Of a stretch of DNA of 64,000 nt, positions 51,081-63,225 are shown piece by piece. Under the pieces are notes generated by a model. It ran no database searches. It had not been told where the DNA came from and saw only the letters and a list, made by a program, of their open reading frames with translations. Location: contig NC_083685.1 of assembly GCF_033118175.1 (NCBI RefSeq), forward strand, positions 116,654,501 through 116,718,500, read 5' to 3'. Position numbers and translations under genes: made by a program. This DNA comes from Dama dama. Lineage: Eukaryota; Chordata; Mammalia; Artiodactyla; Cervidae. Within the stretch, counting starts at the first letter, position 1, and the number at the start of each line of letters is the position of its first letter.

Positions 51081-54000
51081 TGTTGTTCAGTCGCCTAATC
51101 GTGTCTGACTCTTTGCAACTCCACGGACTACCATATGCCAGGCCTCTCTGTCCCTCATCATCTCCCAAAGTTTGCCCAAGTTCATGTCCATTGCATCAGT
51201 GATGCCATCCAGCCATCTCATCCTCTGATGCCCTCTTCTCCTTCTGCCCTCAATTTTTTTCCCAGCATCAGGGACTTTTCCAAAGAGTCAGCTATTCACA
51301 TCAGGTGACCAAAATACTAGAGCTTCAGCTTCAGCATCAGTCCTTCCAATGAGTATTTAGGGTTGATTTCCCTTAAGAATGACTGGTTTGATCTCCTTGC
51401 TGTCCAAGGGACTCTCGGGAGTCTTCTCCAGCACCACAGTTCGAAGGCATTGATTCTTTGGCCCTCTGCCTTCTTTATGGTCCAGCTCTCACAACCGTAC
51501 GTGACCACTGGGAAGACCATAGCCATAATTATATGGACCTTTGTCAACAGAGTAATGTCTTTGCTTTTCAACACACTGTCTAGGTTTGTCATTGCTTTTC
51601 TGCCAAGAAGCAATCGTCTTCTGATTTCACGGCTGGATTCACCACCTGCAGTGATTTTAGAGCCCAAGAAGAGGAAATCTGTCACTACTTCCACCTTTTC
51701 CCCTTCTATTTGCCATGAAGTAATGGGGCCAGATGCTATGATCTTAGGTTTTGTAATATTTAGTTTTAAGCCAGCTCTTTCACTCTCCTCCTTCACCCTC
51801 ATCAAGAGGCTCTTTAGTTCTTTGCTTTTGCCATTAGAGTGATATCATCCACATATCTGAGGTTGTTTGTTTCTCCCACTTGTCTTGATTCCAGCTTATA
51901 ACTCATCCAGCCTGGCATTTCTCATGATGTGCTCAGTGTATAGGTTAAATAGGGTGACAGCAGACAGCCCTGTCGTACTCCTTTCTCAGCCCTGAACCAG
52001 TCAGTTGTTCCATACAGGGTTCTAACTGTTGCTTCTTGACCTGTCTACAGGTTTCTCAGGAGACAGGCAAGATGATGTCTGGTATTCCCAACTCTTTAAG
52101 AGCTTTCCACAGTTTGTTATAATCCACACAAAGGCTTTAGCACAGTCAATGAAACAGAAGTAGATGTTTTTTGGCATTCACTTGCTTTCTCTATGATTGA
52201 GCAGATGTTGGTAATTTAATCTCTGGTTCCTCTGCTTTCTCTAAACCCAGCTTGGACATCTGGAAGTTCTTGGTTCACATAATGCTGAAGCCTAGCATGC
52301 AACATTTTAAGTGTGATCTTACTAGCATGAGATGAGTGCAATTGTCTGATGGTTTGAACATTCTTTAGTACTACCCTTCTTGGAAACTGGGATGAGGATT
52401 GACCTTTTCCAATCCTGTGACCACTGCTGGGTCTTCCAAATTTGCTGACATATTGAGTGCAGCACTTTGACAGCATCATCCTTTAGGGTTTTGAGTAGCT
52501 CTACTGGAATTGCATTGCATCCACTAGCTTTATTGACGGCAGTGCTTTCTAAGGCTCACTTAACTTCACACCAGAATGGCTCTGGGTGACAGACCACACC
52601 ATCATAGTTACCTGGTTCATTAAGATCTTTTTTGTACAATTCTTCTGTGTGTTCTTTCCATCTCTTCTGAGTTGACTAGGTCTCTACCGTTACTGTCCTT
52701 TATTGTGCTCATCTTTGGGCGAAATGTTCCCTTGATATTTCCAATTTTCCCAAAGAGATCTCTAGTCTTTCCCCTTCTGTTATTTTCCTCTAGTTTTATG
52801 CACTGTTCATTGAAGAAGGGCTTCTTGTCTCTTCCTTCTATTCTTTGTAACTCTGTGTTTAGTTGGATGTACCTTTCCCTTTCTCCCTTGCTTTTCACTT
52901 CTCTTCTTTCTTCAGCTCTTTGTAAAGCCTCCTCAGATAACCACTTTGCCTTCTTTTCTTTTTCTTTGGAACGGTTTTGTTTTCTGCCTCCTGTACGATA
53001 TTTTGGACCTCTGTCCCTAGTTCTTCAAGCATAGTTAATCCCTTGAATCTATTCATCACCTTAAGTCATACCTGGCTGACCTAGTGGTTTCCCCCACTTT
53101 CTTTAGTTTAAGCCTGAATTTTGCTATGAGAAGCTGATGATCTGAGCCACAGTCAGCTCCAGGTCTTATTTTTGCTGACTGTATACAGCTTCTCCATCTT
53201 CAGTACAAAGAACGTAATCAATTTGATTTCAGTATTGACCATTTGTTAAAGTCATCTCTTGTGTTGTTGAAAATGGGTGTTTGCTATGACCAATGCATTC
53301 TCTTGGCAGAATTCAGTTAGCCTTTGCTCAGCTTCATTTTGTTCTCCAAGGGCAAACTTGCCCGTTACTCCAGGTATCTCTTGACTTCCTACTTTTGCAT
53401 TCCAATCCCCAGTAATGAATAGAACATCTTTTATTGGTGTTAGTTCTAGGAGGTCTTCTAGGTCTTCACAGAACCGATCAACTTCAGCTTCTTTGGCATT
53501 GGTGGTAGGTGCATAGGCTTGAATTTCTGTGATGTTGAATGGCTTGCCTTGAAAACAAACTGAGATCATTCAGTCATTTTTGAGGTTGTACCCAAGGACT
53601 GCATTTCAGACTCTTGTTGATTATGAGGGCTACTCCATTTCTTCTACAGGACCCTTGCCCACAGTAGTAGATATAATGGTCTTCTGAATTAAATTCGCCC
53701 ATTCCTGTCCATGTCCATTTTAGTTCACTGATTCCTAGGATGTTGAAGTTTATTCTTACCATCTCCTGCTTGACCATGTCCAATTTGCCTTGATTCACGG
53801 ACCTAATATTCCAGGTTTCTATGCAGTATTGTTCTCTGCAGCATTGGATTTTACTTTCATCACCAGACGCATCCACAACTGAGCATCATTTCCATTTTGG
53901 CCCAGCTGCTTCATTCTTTCTGGGGCTATTATTAGTTGTCTTCCACTCTTCCCCAGTAGCATATTGGAAACCTTCCGACCTGGGGGACATCTTTCAGCGT

Positions 54001-54083
54001 CATATCTTTTCGTCTTTTAATACAGTTCATGAGGTTCTCACGGCAAGTATACTGGGGTGGTTTGCCATTCCCTCCTCCCTATT
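51081..54083 (-). mobile_element. nearly full-length BovB LINE, antisense
   Basis: About 3.0 kb, close to the family's full length of roughly 3.2 kb. The 3' tail is at the left ('ttgttgttcagtcgcctaat') and the 5' region at the right ('tggggtggtttgccattccc'). Minus-strand coding remnants in order: endonuclease (53876 down to 53252), linker and early RT (52898-52620, 52479-52216), late RT (51805-51317, with KPKIIASGPITSWQIEGE). Frames are broken by several stops and shifts. It splits an L1 whose sequence resumes at 'cgccattagggaaatccaaa'. Confidence 0.95.
53252..53876 (-). pseudogene. BovB AP-type endonuclease remnant
   Basis: Two adjacent minus frames carry the endonuclease. The upstream one (53574-53876) contains ETWNIRSVNQGKLDMVKQEM and ISELKW, with the Asn and Glu positions of the APE-like active site. 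The downstream one (53252-53569) has the family's LFITGDWNAKVGSQE. A stop/shift separates them at about 53570, so no continuous enzyme is encoded. In active BovB this domain nicks target DNA for target-primed reverse transcription. Confidence 0.88.
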
Positions 54084-54557
54084 CGCCATTAGGGAAATCC
54101 AAATTGAAACCACAATGAGATACTACTACCTGCCTGTCAGAAAAGCTAAAATAAGAAATAACTACAATATCAAATGCCAGCAGTGATGCAGAGAAACTGC
54201 TTCACTCATATATTGCTGGCATGAAAGTAAAATGGTACAGCCACTCTGGAAGACAGTTTGACAATGTCTTAAACTAAACACATAATGACCAGGCAACCCA
54301 GAAATTACAATCTTGGACATTTGTTTCAGAAAAATGAAAACATATATTCAGTTCACATAAAAACCTATATACAAATGTTAATTGCAGCTTTATCCATAGT
54401 AGCCCCGGACTAGAAACAGCCTAGATGTCTTTCAACAGGTGAGTGGTTAAATGGTGGTCCATCCAAAATACTATTCAACAATGTAAAGGAATGAATTATT
54501 CACACAACAACCTTTCCATGACTCTTCAGAGAATTATGCCAAATGAATAAAGGCAAT

Positions 54558-54996
54558 CCCAAGTGGTCATGTATGGATGTGAGAGTTGGACTGTGAAGAA
54601 AGCTGAGCGCCGAAAAATTGATGCTTTTGAACTATGGTGTTAGAGAAGACCCTTGAGAGTCCCTTGGACTGCAAGGAGATCCAACCAGTCCATCCTAAAG
54701 GAGATCAGTCCTGGGTGTTCATTGGAAGGACTGATGTTAAAGCTGAAACTCCAGTACTTTGGCTACCTCATGCGAAGAGTTGACTCACTGGAAAAGACCT
54801 TGATGCTGGGAGGGATTGGGGGCAGGAGGAGAAGGGGACGACAGAGGATGAGATGGCTGGATGGCATCACTGACTCGATGGACATGGGTTTGAGTAGACT
54901 CCGGGAGTTGGTGATGGACAGGGAGGCCTGGCATGCTGCGATTCATGGGGTTGCAAAGAGTCAGACACGAGTGAGCAACTGAACTGAACTGAACAA
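54558..54996 (+). mobile_element. BovB 3' fragment, sense
   Basis: 'gtggtcatgtatggatgtga' to 'gtgagcaactgaactgaact'. The 109-codon plus frame at 54653-54982 is the translated C-terminal/tail region (SLEGLMLKLKLQYFG). Confidence 0.95.
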
Positions 54997-55035
54997 GAGG
55001 TTATATACTATGTGATTCCATTTATAAGACACTCT

Positions 55036-55266
55036 TTGGTTGGCTGGTTTGGGTTTTTTTGTTGTTGTTGTTGTTGTTTTTAATAAATTTATTTCTAATT
55101 TGAGGATAATTTTTTACAATATTGTGTTCATTTCTGCCATACATCAACATGGATCAGCCATAGGTATACATATGTTCACTCCCTCTTGAACCTCCCTCCC
55201 TCTTCCTACCCCATCCCACCCTTCTACATTGTTACAGAGCACCAGGTTTGAGCTCCCTGCATGCAA
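55036..55266 (-). mobile_element. L1 3' end inside older L1
   Basis: 'gaggataattttttacaata', 'tggatcagccataggtatac'. TSD aagacactct at 55026-55035 and 55267-55276, in opposite orientation to its host L1. Confidence 0.88.
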
Positions 55267-55324
55267 GACACTCTCAAAATGATAAAATTATATAAATAGA
55301 TTAGTGGTTGCCAGGGGTTAGGAG

Positions 55325-56237
55325 TATGTCAAGGCTGTATATTGTCACCCTGCTTATTTAACTTATATGAAGAGTACATCATGTGAAATGCTGGGCTGGA
55401 TGAAGCATAAGCTGGAATCAAGATTGCCAGGAGAAATATCAATACCCCCAGGTACACAGATGACACCACCCTTATGGCAGAAAGCAAGGAGGAACTAAAG
55501 AACCTCTTGATGAAAGTGAAAGAGGAGAGGGGAAAAGCTGGGTTAAAACTCAATATTCAGAAAACTAAGATCATGGCATCTGCTCCCATCACTTCATGGC
55601 AAATAGATGGGGAAACAATGGAAACAGTGAGAGACTTCATTTTCTTGGGCTCCAAAATCACTGCAGATGGTGACTGCAGCCATGAAATTAAAAGACGCTT
55701 GTTCCTTGGAAGAAAAGCTATGACCAACGTAGACAGCATATTAAAAAGCAGAGACATTACTTTGCTGGCAAAAGTCTGTCTTGTCAAAGCTATGGTTTTT
55801 CCAGTAGTCATGTATGGATGTGAGAGGTGGACTATAAAGAAAGCTGAGCACTGTAGAATTGATGCTTTTGAACTGTGGTGTTGGAGAAAACACTTGAGAC
55901 TCCCTTGGCCTGCAAGGAGATCAAACCAGTCAATCCTAAAGGAAATCAGTCCTGAGTATTCATTGGAAGGACTGATGCTGAAGCTGAAACTCTAATACTT
56001 TGGTCACCTGATGCAAAGAACTGACTCATTGGAAAAGACCCTGATGCTGGGAAAGGTTGAAAGTGGGAGGAGAAGGGGATGACAGAGGATGAAATGGTTG
56101 GATGGCGTCACCAACTCAATGGACTTGAGTCTGAGCAAGCTCTGGGAGTTGGTGGTGGACAGGGAAGCCTGGCATGCTGTAGTCCATGGGGTTGCAAAGA
56201 GTTGGGCTCGACTGAGCAACTGAACTGAACTGAAGAG
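55325..56237 (+). mobile_element. BovB LINE, 5'-truncated, sense
   Basis: Begins within the RT ('atgtcaaggctgtatattgt') and runs to the tail 'gactgagcaactgaactgaa'. A 173-codon frame (55474-55995) keeps KTKIMASAPITSWQIDGETM and VVMYGCERWTIKKAE. The catalytic YADD position reads 'tacacagatgac' (YTDD), so the motif is altered. Confidence 0.95.
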
Positions 56238-56639
56238 TTAAGGAGTGGATGGGGTCGAAGAGAAGTGTGTGTATTTATAAAAAGGTAGCCTGGGAACTCT
56301 TGGTGGAGAAGGAAATGTTCTGAATTGTGATTGTATCAGTGTCAATGTTCTGGTTGATAGTCCTACAGTTTCATAAGACTTACCATTGGGGGAAATTTGG
56401 TAAAGGATATACAGGACTTCTCTGAGCTATTTCCTACAACTTCATATGAATCTGCAATGATCTCAAAATAAGACATTTAATTAAAGGAGTCAGGTAATAT
56501 GTTTGCCACTTGAGATATGATGAATGTCCTATCCAAGTCCATCAAACCCTACTTGAAGCCCCCGCAGAATGACTGTTCAGCTGCTCATCTTCAGTGCTTT
56601 TCTCTGTCTAGAGCATTCCATTCAATGCTTCCTGCAACC

Positions 56640-56760
56640 CTATGAAGTGCCATCATCCCCAGCTCTCTGATGAGGAAGCTGAGGTCAGTGAGGTCCCCTG
56701 ACACACCCCAGGCCACACGTGTACAGACCCAGTATTCTCAGACTCTAAAGCCCATGTGGT
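56640..56760 (-). mobile_element. MIR SINE, antisense
   Basis: 'ctgatgaggaagctgaggtc' and 'caggccacacgtgtacagac' resemble reversed MIR. Confidence 0.6.
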
Positions 56761-57183
56761 AAAGCACCCTCAAGGTGCAGAAGATCACATTTTAATTCAA
56801 GTGGGGTAAAGGGTGGAGAAGAAAAATAAAGTGCCTCAGGCTTTGAGAACTCAGATCAGATAGGAGCAAATCCAATTATAGGTCTCCACCCACCTATCCT
56901 ACTTTGATGGCCCTGCACAAAAGCCACTCCCTCCGGGAGGCCTTTCTGGAATTTCCAACCCAGGGACATCTTGCCTCCTCCTCTGAGACTCCCAGAACAT
57001 CTGGTTCAGTGCCTTCCCCATGGCTTCCCAGTCAGCCTCAAGGAGATATGTCTATTGGAAATGACAAATTTCTGTATCTCTGGAAAACACGCATCTTATG
57101 TGGCAATGTTAGAGTCCAGAGGAGCCAGGTGCAGCCCAGGGGAGTGGGCACAGCAAGGTGAATCCTCCCAGATGGAAGCTCAA
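56761..57183 (+). other. unassigned DNA, part possibly L2
   Basis: 'cactccctccgggaggcctt' within 56925-56945 is L2-like. The rest was not recognised. Two overlapping plus frames (56904-57161, 56971-57270) have no splice support. Confidence 0.35.
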
Positions 57184-57196
57184 GATTGTGGGTCCA

Positions 57197-57357
57197 GGAC
57201 TTCCCTGGTGGTCCAGTGGCTAAGACTCCACACTCCCAATACAGGGGACTCAGGTTCGAATCCTGGTTAGGGAACTAGAATTCCACATGCCACAACTAAG
57301 AGTTCGTGTGCTGCAACTGAGGCCCAGCATAGCCGAATACATAAATATTACCAAAAA
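57197..57357 (+). mobile_element. CHR-2-type SINE
   Basis: 'ggacttccctggtggtccag', long tail ending 'accaaaaaaag'. Flanked by gattgtgggtcc / gactgtgggtcc. Confidence 0.92.
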
Positions 57358-57666
57358 AAGACTGTGGGTCCCCAGAACTATGGTTTGTCATCCCCAGAGC
57401 TCAAGAGTGGAGGGTAGGGAGAGGAGAGTAGAGAGGTTTTTAGGGGCCAACTACACGCTCGAATCACCTGGAGGGAAGATGGATTTAAAAATACTGACCT
57501 AGTGTCACTTTTAGAGATACGGAATTCAGCTTATCTATAGCAATTGTACCCCTGTGCTTCCAGCATCGTGGATGGTGGGATCTGGTCCACAGGCTCTGAG
57601 TCTGCTATCTAGTAGCTCCCATACCCAGCCCTGTATGAAATCATAACGACATTACCATCAACAAGA
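57358..57666. other. unassigned DNA
   Basis: No repeat or exon recognised. Confidence 0.35.
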
Positions 57667-57682
57667 AAGTCATTGCTTAGAG

Positions 57683-57800
57683 CAGCTTCCCTAGTGGTCC
57701 AGTGGCTAAGACTTTGTGCTTCCACTGCAGGGGATGCAGTTTCGATCCCTGGACAGGGAACTAAGATCCCACATGCCGAGCAGTTTGGCCAAAAAAAAAA
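57683..57800 (+). mobile_element. CHR-2-type SINE with perfect 16-bp TSD
   Basis: 'cagcttccctagtggtccag' to an A run. TSD aagtcattgcttagag at 57667-57682 and 57801-57816. Confidence 0.95.
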
Positions 57801-57984
57801 AAGTCATTGCTTAGAGATACATATTGAAGGATTTATAGATCGGACATCTTACAAAGAGCAATGAATTCCATGCTAACAGATTTGGTTTCTATCTTGACGG
57901 CAAAGGGCCTCTATTGGAAGAAGTCAAGTAGAGGTGGCTATAAGATCAGAATTGTAATCTTGGAAGACCATTGGGATTTCTCCT

Positions 57985-58560
57985 AGTTATCCAAATCCTT
58001 GTCCTTTATAACAAAAGAAAGTCATGAATCACATATTGCATTCTGTTGTCACATCTCTTTAGTTACTCTAAATCTGAAATGCTTCCTCAGTGCTTTCATT
58101 GTCTCTTATGAACTTGACTTTTTTGAAGGATCTGTTACTGTTGCAGGATGTCTCTGGAGCTGGGTTTGTCTGATGGTTCATTGTGATGATATTCACATTA
58201 TGCATTTTGACAGAAATACCCCAGAAGTAATGCTGTGTCCTTCTTAGTACCTGATATCAGATGATGGACACATGAACTGTGCTGCTAATTTAGATCACCC
58301 GGTTAGGGTGGTGTCTGTCAGGAATTTTCTTTGGAAAGTTCTTATTTTTCCTTTTGTAATTTGTAAATTCCCTATCTGAGATTTTGAGACAATTGTAAAT
58401 AAGCTGTCATTTTCAAGTGTTTACCCTTTAGTAAAAATTAATAATTCTAGCTTGCATCAGTTACTATTATGATGGTTGCCAAGAGGCAGTTTTCTACTTT
58501 CATCATTTGTTCCATACTTAATGGCTAGTTTTCTTCTGTAAGGCAGAAATTTCACTTTTC
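57985..58560 (-). mobile_element. old L1 (L1M-like) fragment, antisense
   Basis: 'tcacatctctttagttactc', 'gaacttgacttttttgaagg', 'cattttgacagaaatacccc' and 'ttcttctgtaaggcagaaat' follow an old L1 block. A plus frame at 57999-58247 is spurious. Confidence 0.65.
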
Positions 58561-58714
58561 CTCCATTTATTTATTTAAATACACAAACACACACACAGAG
58601 AATGTATTCTTATTTAATGAATCCCTTGACTTTTTTTTTTTTTAAACAACTCTCAAGAACACTTTTTTGTTGTTTTGTCTTTTTTTGTCTCCTTTCCACC
58701 TTTTGGTGCTTTTT

Positions 58715-59600
58715 CCTATTGAAATATAGTTGATTTACAATATTGAGTCAGTTTCAGGTATGCAGTTATACACACACACATATATATTCTTTTTCAGATT
58801 CTTTTCTCTTATAAGTCATTATGAAATATTGATTATAGTTTCCTGTGCTATATAGTAGGTCCTTGTTGCTTATCTGTTTTATATATAGTAGTGTGATATA
58901 TGCTAATCCCAAATACCTAATTTATCCCTCCCCATCTTTCCCCTTTGGTAACCGTAAATTTGTTTTCTATGTCTTTGGGTCTATTTTTCTTTTGTATACA
59001 AGTTAATTTGTATTTTTTTTTTTAGATTCCACATATAAGCAATAGCATATGATATTTGTCTTTCTCATCTGACTTACTTCACTTAGTACGATTATCTCTG
59101 GGTCCATTCATGTTGCCACAGATGGCAATATTTCATTCTTTTTCTATGGCTGAGTAATATTCCTTCGTGTGTGTGTGTGTACTACATCTTCTTTGTCCAT
59201 TAATCTGTCCGTGGACTTTAGGCTGCTTTCATGTCTTGGCTCTTGCAAACAGTGCTGCAATGAACATTGGGGTGCATGTATCTTTGTCAATTATGGTTTT
59301 CTCTGGATATATGCCCAGGAATGGGATTGTAGGATCACATGGTAGCTCTGTTTTTAGTTTTTTAAGGAATCTCCATACTGCTCATCATAGTGTCTGCACC
59401 AATTTACATTCCTACCAACAGTGTAGGAGTGAATACCTTGACTTTTAGGCCTTCTGCATCATGTTTTAGGTATTTCTCTTGTAAACAGCACATGGCTAGA
59501 CCTTTTTTTCCCCCCAACACTGACTTTATAACCTTTAAGCAGTGAGTTTTGTTCCTTTATATGAGTTGTGAAAATAGTATACATGGGTTTATTTCTGTAA
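58715..59600 (-). mobile_element. L1 3' fragment, antisense
   Basis: 'tgaaatatagttgatttaca', 'gctgcaatgaacattggggt', 'ggaatgggattgtaggatca', continuing into ORF2-derived '(ct)cttgtaaacagcacatgg'. Contains a short GT run at 59167-59180. Confidence 0.85.
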
Positions 59601-59889
59601 AAAAAGATGTAGAGCTACACATACTGATGTAGAAAAATGTCTAAAATGTAGTTTTTAGGAAAAAAGCAAATTGCAGAAAAGTATGTACAGTTTGAGACCA
59701 TCTGTTGGGGGAAAACATATTTGTATATATATTTCCATAGTCATGAACATTTCTGGAAGGTTATACAAGAAGGAAGTTAACATTGATTACTTCTAAGTAG
59801 CTGGACTGGAGGTGGGGTATGGGGGTCTACTCATAGTTCAATATATTAGTTAAATTTTAGCTTTGTGATCAGGTGTTCTTTTTTTTCTT
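59601..59889. other. unassigned interspersed-looking DNA
   Basis: 'ttctggaaggttatacaaga' and 'gattacttctaagtagctgg' look like an old repeat tail but I cannot name the family. Confidence 0.35.
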
Positions 59890-60107
59890 TCTTTTTTAAA
59901 AAAATATTTATCTGGCTGCTCCAGCTCTTAGCTGCAGATCTTCACTGTGGCATGCAGGATCTTGTGCGTGTGTATGTGAGTGTGTGTTTAGGCTGCAGCA
60001 TGTGGAATCTTTTAATTGTGGTATGTGGGATCTAGCATGAGCAGGGATCAAACCCAGGCCTCCTACAACGGGGGACATCTTAGCCACTGGACCACCAGGT
60101 AAGTCCC
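59890..60107 (-). mobile_element. CHR-type SINE
   Basis: T/A-rich left end, 'atctggctgctccagctctt', head ending 'ccactggaccaccaggtaag'. Confidence 0.85.
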
Positions 60108-60114
60108 TTTTCTT

Positions 60115-60256
60115 TTTTTAAAAAGCAACTTTATTTATTTGTTTATTGGATGTACCATATGGCATGTGGGATCTTAATTCCCTGACCAGGGATCAAACCT
60201 GTGGCCCCTTCAATGAAAGTGCAGAGCCTTAACCACTGGACCATCAGGGAAGTCCC
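60115..60256 (-). mobile_element. CHR-2-type SINE, adjacent to the previous
   Basis: 'accatatggcatgtgggatc' to 'ggaccatcagggaagtccc'. The two SINEs share an approximate 'cccttttct' at their right edges. Confidence 0.88.
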
Positions 60257-60464
60257 TTTTCTAATTAAAAGGCCCAATATTTGCCCACTAGAAGCTCACA
60301 ACCGAGGACAGTGACTGAGCAACACTTCACTGTGTATTTTGGAGACAGTCAGAGGAAAGCCCTGGTGGGGCGCGGTAAGAGCCAGGTCAGAAGACAGGCG
60401 GGGGAGGCCCCTGCAGAAGACAACATCTGAGTGCCGTTCTGAAGTGGGGCGTCTTGGCTTCATG

Positions 60465-60605
60465 GAAAGACTGTAGGCACTGGAATCAAGCAGGCCTGAT
60501 CTGAGTTCCTGTTTAACTACTTATTAGCTGCACGCAAATTAGCATGCACCAAATTCTGCAGGTCCCAGGGGATCATTGGGAGGATTAGAAATCATAAAAT
60601 GTGCT
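60465..60605 (+). mobile_element. MIR SINE
   Basis: 'ggcactggaatcaagcaggc', 'gtttaactacttattagctg', 'gaggattagaaatcataaaa'. Confidence 0.7.
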
Positions 60606-60649
60606 TCCAACACCAAAATAGTGCCCATGTCAACATTTCACGTACTTTT

Positions 60650-61390
60650 GAAGAATGCATAGGTGTTAAGCAAGGGGAAAGCGTGCTTAAGAGGGAAAGG
60701 CCATCATTCAGAGGGACAGCATGTGGTTTACCAGGCCCAAGCTTTGGGTGCTGGCCTGGGGAGTGGAGGGTGACACGGGGACAGCTTAGGAAGAGCCTTA
60801 AATTCTATGCTAAGGAGCCTGATTTGTATTTTGAGGGCAAGGGGCATCTATCAAAGGATTTTTCTTTTTTTGCCTGTGCTGGGTCTTAGTTGTCACATGT
60901 GGGATCTCTTAGTTGCAGCATGTGGGATCTAGTTCCCTGATTAGGGATGGAGCCCAGACCCCTTGCATTGGGAGTGTGAAGTCTTAGCCCCTGGTCCACC
61001 AGGGAAGTCCCTATTGAAGGATTTTAAGTGGAAATGGTTCTAAGACCAGATTCGTAATTTCAAAAGGTCATTGACAACAGATTGAAGGGAGAGGGGCTGA
61101 AAGTCCGGTGAGGTTGCTGCAGTAATCCAGAAGGTAGATGGAGACATGAACAAAAGTGCTTGGCTATGAGGAAGGTGGACTCATGAAGACCTTATCACCT
61201 ATTGGACGCAAGAGTGGAGAAGAAGCAAGAAGTCCAAATAACTTTGTCTTAAGCATGGTCCATGTGGTGGTGTGTGCAGGCAGACAGGTGGAAGAGTAGA
61301 TCTGGAGGAAAGAAGAGTCTAGCTTTAGGCATGTTGAGTTTAAGGTATCTCTGGTATGTGTCACTGGATTTGTGAGGCCAGAACTCAGAA
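60650..61390 (-). mobile_element. L2 LINE, antisense, split by a CHR SINE
   Basis: Reversed L2 blocks: 'gagcctgatttgtattttga', then after the SINE 'aggttgctgcagtaatccag', 'ttaggcatgttgagtttaag'. The left boundary is approximate. Confidence 0.72.
60862..61015 (-). mobile_element. CHR-type SINE inside L2
   Basis: 'gcctgtgctgggtcttagtt' to 'tggtccaccagggaagtccc'. Flanked by aaggatttt on both sides. Confidence 0.92.
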
Positions 61391-61528
61391 GGGAAAGTCT
61401 GTGCTGGAATTAAACCCTATTCTGTTAGTACAAGAGAGGAAGGATGGCCAGAAAGGCAATGATTATTTTGAGTAAGGATCAAGCATAATAGGGTAATGAC
61501 TAGGTCACAATTACTTGGTCTTAAGGTT

Positions 61529-61702
61529 ATTTTTTTTTTAACTGTACTTAAAAAAAATTTGTTTGGCTGTGCCGGGTTTCAGTTGTGGCATGCAAACCCT
61601 TGGTTGTGGCATATGGGATATAGTTCCCTGACCAGGGATCAGACCTGGACCCCCTGCATTGGGAATGCAGAGTCTTAGCCACTGGATCACCAGGGAAGTC
61701 CT
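61529..61702 (-). mobile_element. CHR-type SINE
   Basis: 'gtttggctgtgccgggtttc' to 'ggatcaccagggaagtcc'. Flanked by cttaaggtt copies. Confidence 0.9.
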
Positions 61703-62060
61703 GGCCTTAAGGTTTTAAATAGAGGTTGATTAAAAGTGTCAGTATCAACAAACATCAAGGCCTAAGGGAGTATGAGAGGCTTAATGATGACACCAGGAGG
61801 AGGCTAGTGCTATTAAAATAACCAAATAATATTAGATGTCTCCAGCAAAAGCCTCAATTGTTTGTTCTTCCAAGGGGAGCTATTAATACAAGTGTTGAAA
61901 CACCTTTGGCAAGTGGTAGACTTCACCTGAATCTGACAATTACGTTATTTCTTCAAATTAGAGATCTAAAGATATGGATTGGAGAGTAACTGATAAAGCC
62001 TATCAAGTGAGATGAATCCTAAGCAAAACATTTGAAAGCCTATGTCCAAAACTTTGGGTG
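61703..62060. other. unassigned DNA
   Basis: No repeat or exon recognised. Confidence 0.35.
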
Positions 62061-62074
62061 TGGTTCACTGTGGT

Positions 62075-62385
62075 TCATCAAACCAGTCAATCCTAAAGAA
62101 AATCAACTCTAAATATTCACTGGAAGGACTGATGCTGAAGCTTCAATGTTTTGGCCACCTGATGCGAAAACCCAACTCATTGGAAAAGACCTTGATGCTG
62201 GGAAAGATTGAGGGAAGGAGGAGAAGTGGGTGAGAGAGGATGAGATAGTTGGGTGGCATCACCGACTCAATGGACATGAATTTGAGCAAACTCTGGGAGA
62301 TAGTGAAGGACAGGGAAGCCTGGCGTGCTGCAGTCCATGGAGTCACAAAGAGTTAGACATGACTTAGTGACTGAAAAACACTGCA
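62075..62385 (+). mobile_element. BovB 3' fragment, sense
   Basis: 'accagtcaatcctaaagaaa' to 'catgacttagtgactgaaaa'. A small deletion removes part of the usual 'ctgaaactccaatactttgg'. Confidence 0.94.
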
Positions 62386-63080
62386 ATTCATAGCAACATC
62401 CATATGAGTATAACTAGGAAAAATCAGTCACATTAAATAAAAATGAGAATTCCAGAATATTGGCTTCACAGCAGGCACTCTATGTAACTGACAGGGTAAC
62501 CAAAGGTTGTTGCTGTGAGGGAGGCCTCCCATGGATGTTTTCAACCTGGGTCCCTAGATGAGGGTCTTCACAGTTGACAGAGCCCTATGGATGGTTTGCA
62601 GAGTATTATGTGAATGTGTATAAGTGTACATTTTCTGGGAAGAAAGGCCTCCAAACCACTATTGTAGAAATTAATCCTTTTCTTTCTCTGATGTACCTCT
62701 TCTTTTATTGATTTCCTAATATTTTCTTTTTTGTCCATGCCTGGGGCTTGATAGACCACAAAAGGAATCTGCTTACCCCACAGTCTAGCCCGGTTCATCC
62801 ACATATGGTTGAAATGACTGCTGACTCTTGGTCTAGAACAGCTATTTCAAGCATCCCACCTTGTTTTCTATAAAAATATATACTAGAACCTGCTCTGAAT
62901 TATTTTGTTTTATCTAACAGAATCTCGCATAGAGACCAGTTTATAAAACTGATTGAAAAAAAAAAAAAAAAAGCTCTGTATGTACCCAAGTAGGGAAGTC
63001 TGGTCCCACCCACCAGGCCATCCCATAGATGTATATTTGAGGTATATTTTAAAACCACCAGTGTTATGGAATCTAGGGAA
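62386..63080. other. unassigned DNA
   Basis: Nothing recognised except an A run at 62956-62972. Small minus frames here show no splice context. Confidence 0.35.
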
Positions 63081-63084
63081 AAAG

Positions 63085-63193
63085 GTATAGATGTACCTAT
63101 TTGCAGGGCAGGAAGAGAGATGCAGACAGAGAAGGAACCTGTGGACACAGTGGGGGAAGGGGAGGGTGGGATGAATTAGGAGAGAAGCCCTGA

Positions 63194-63225
<32 letters not shown>

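Larger units (their letters stand above)
49485..56490 (+). mobile_element. old L1, sense, dismembered by later insertions
   Basis: Collinear sense L1 pieces: 49485-50203 (ORF2 RT region with 'tatttgcagatgacatgacc', the DNA of an FADDM-type motif), 50414-51080, 54084-54557 ('aaaccacaatgagatactac', 'gcagctttatccatagtagc'), 54997-55035, 55267-55324, and the 3' UTR 56238-56490. Reading frames are destroyed. Without inserts it would be roughly 2.4 kb of L1. Confidence 0.85.
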
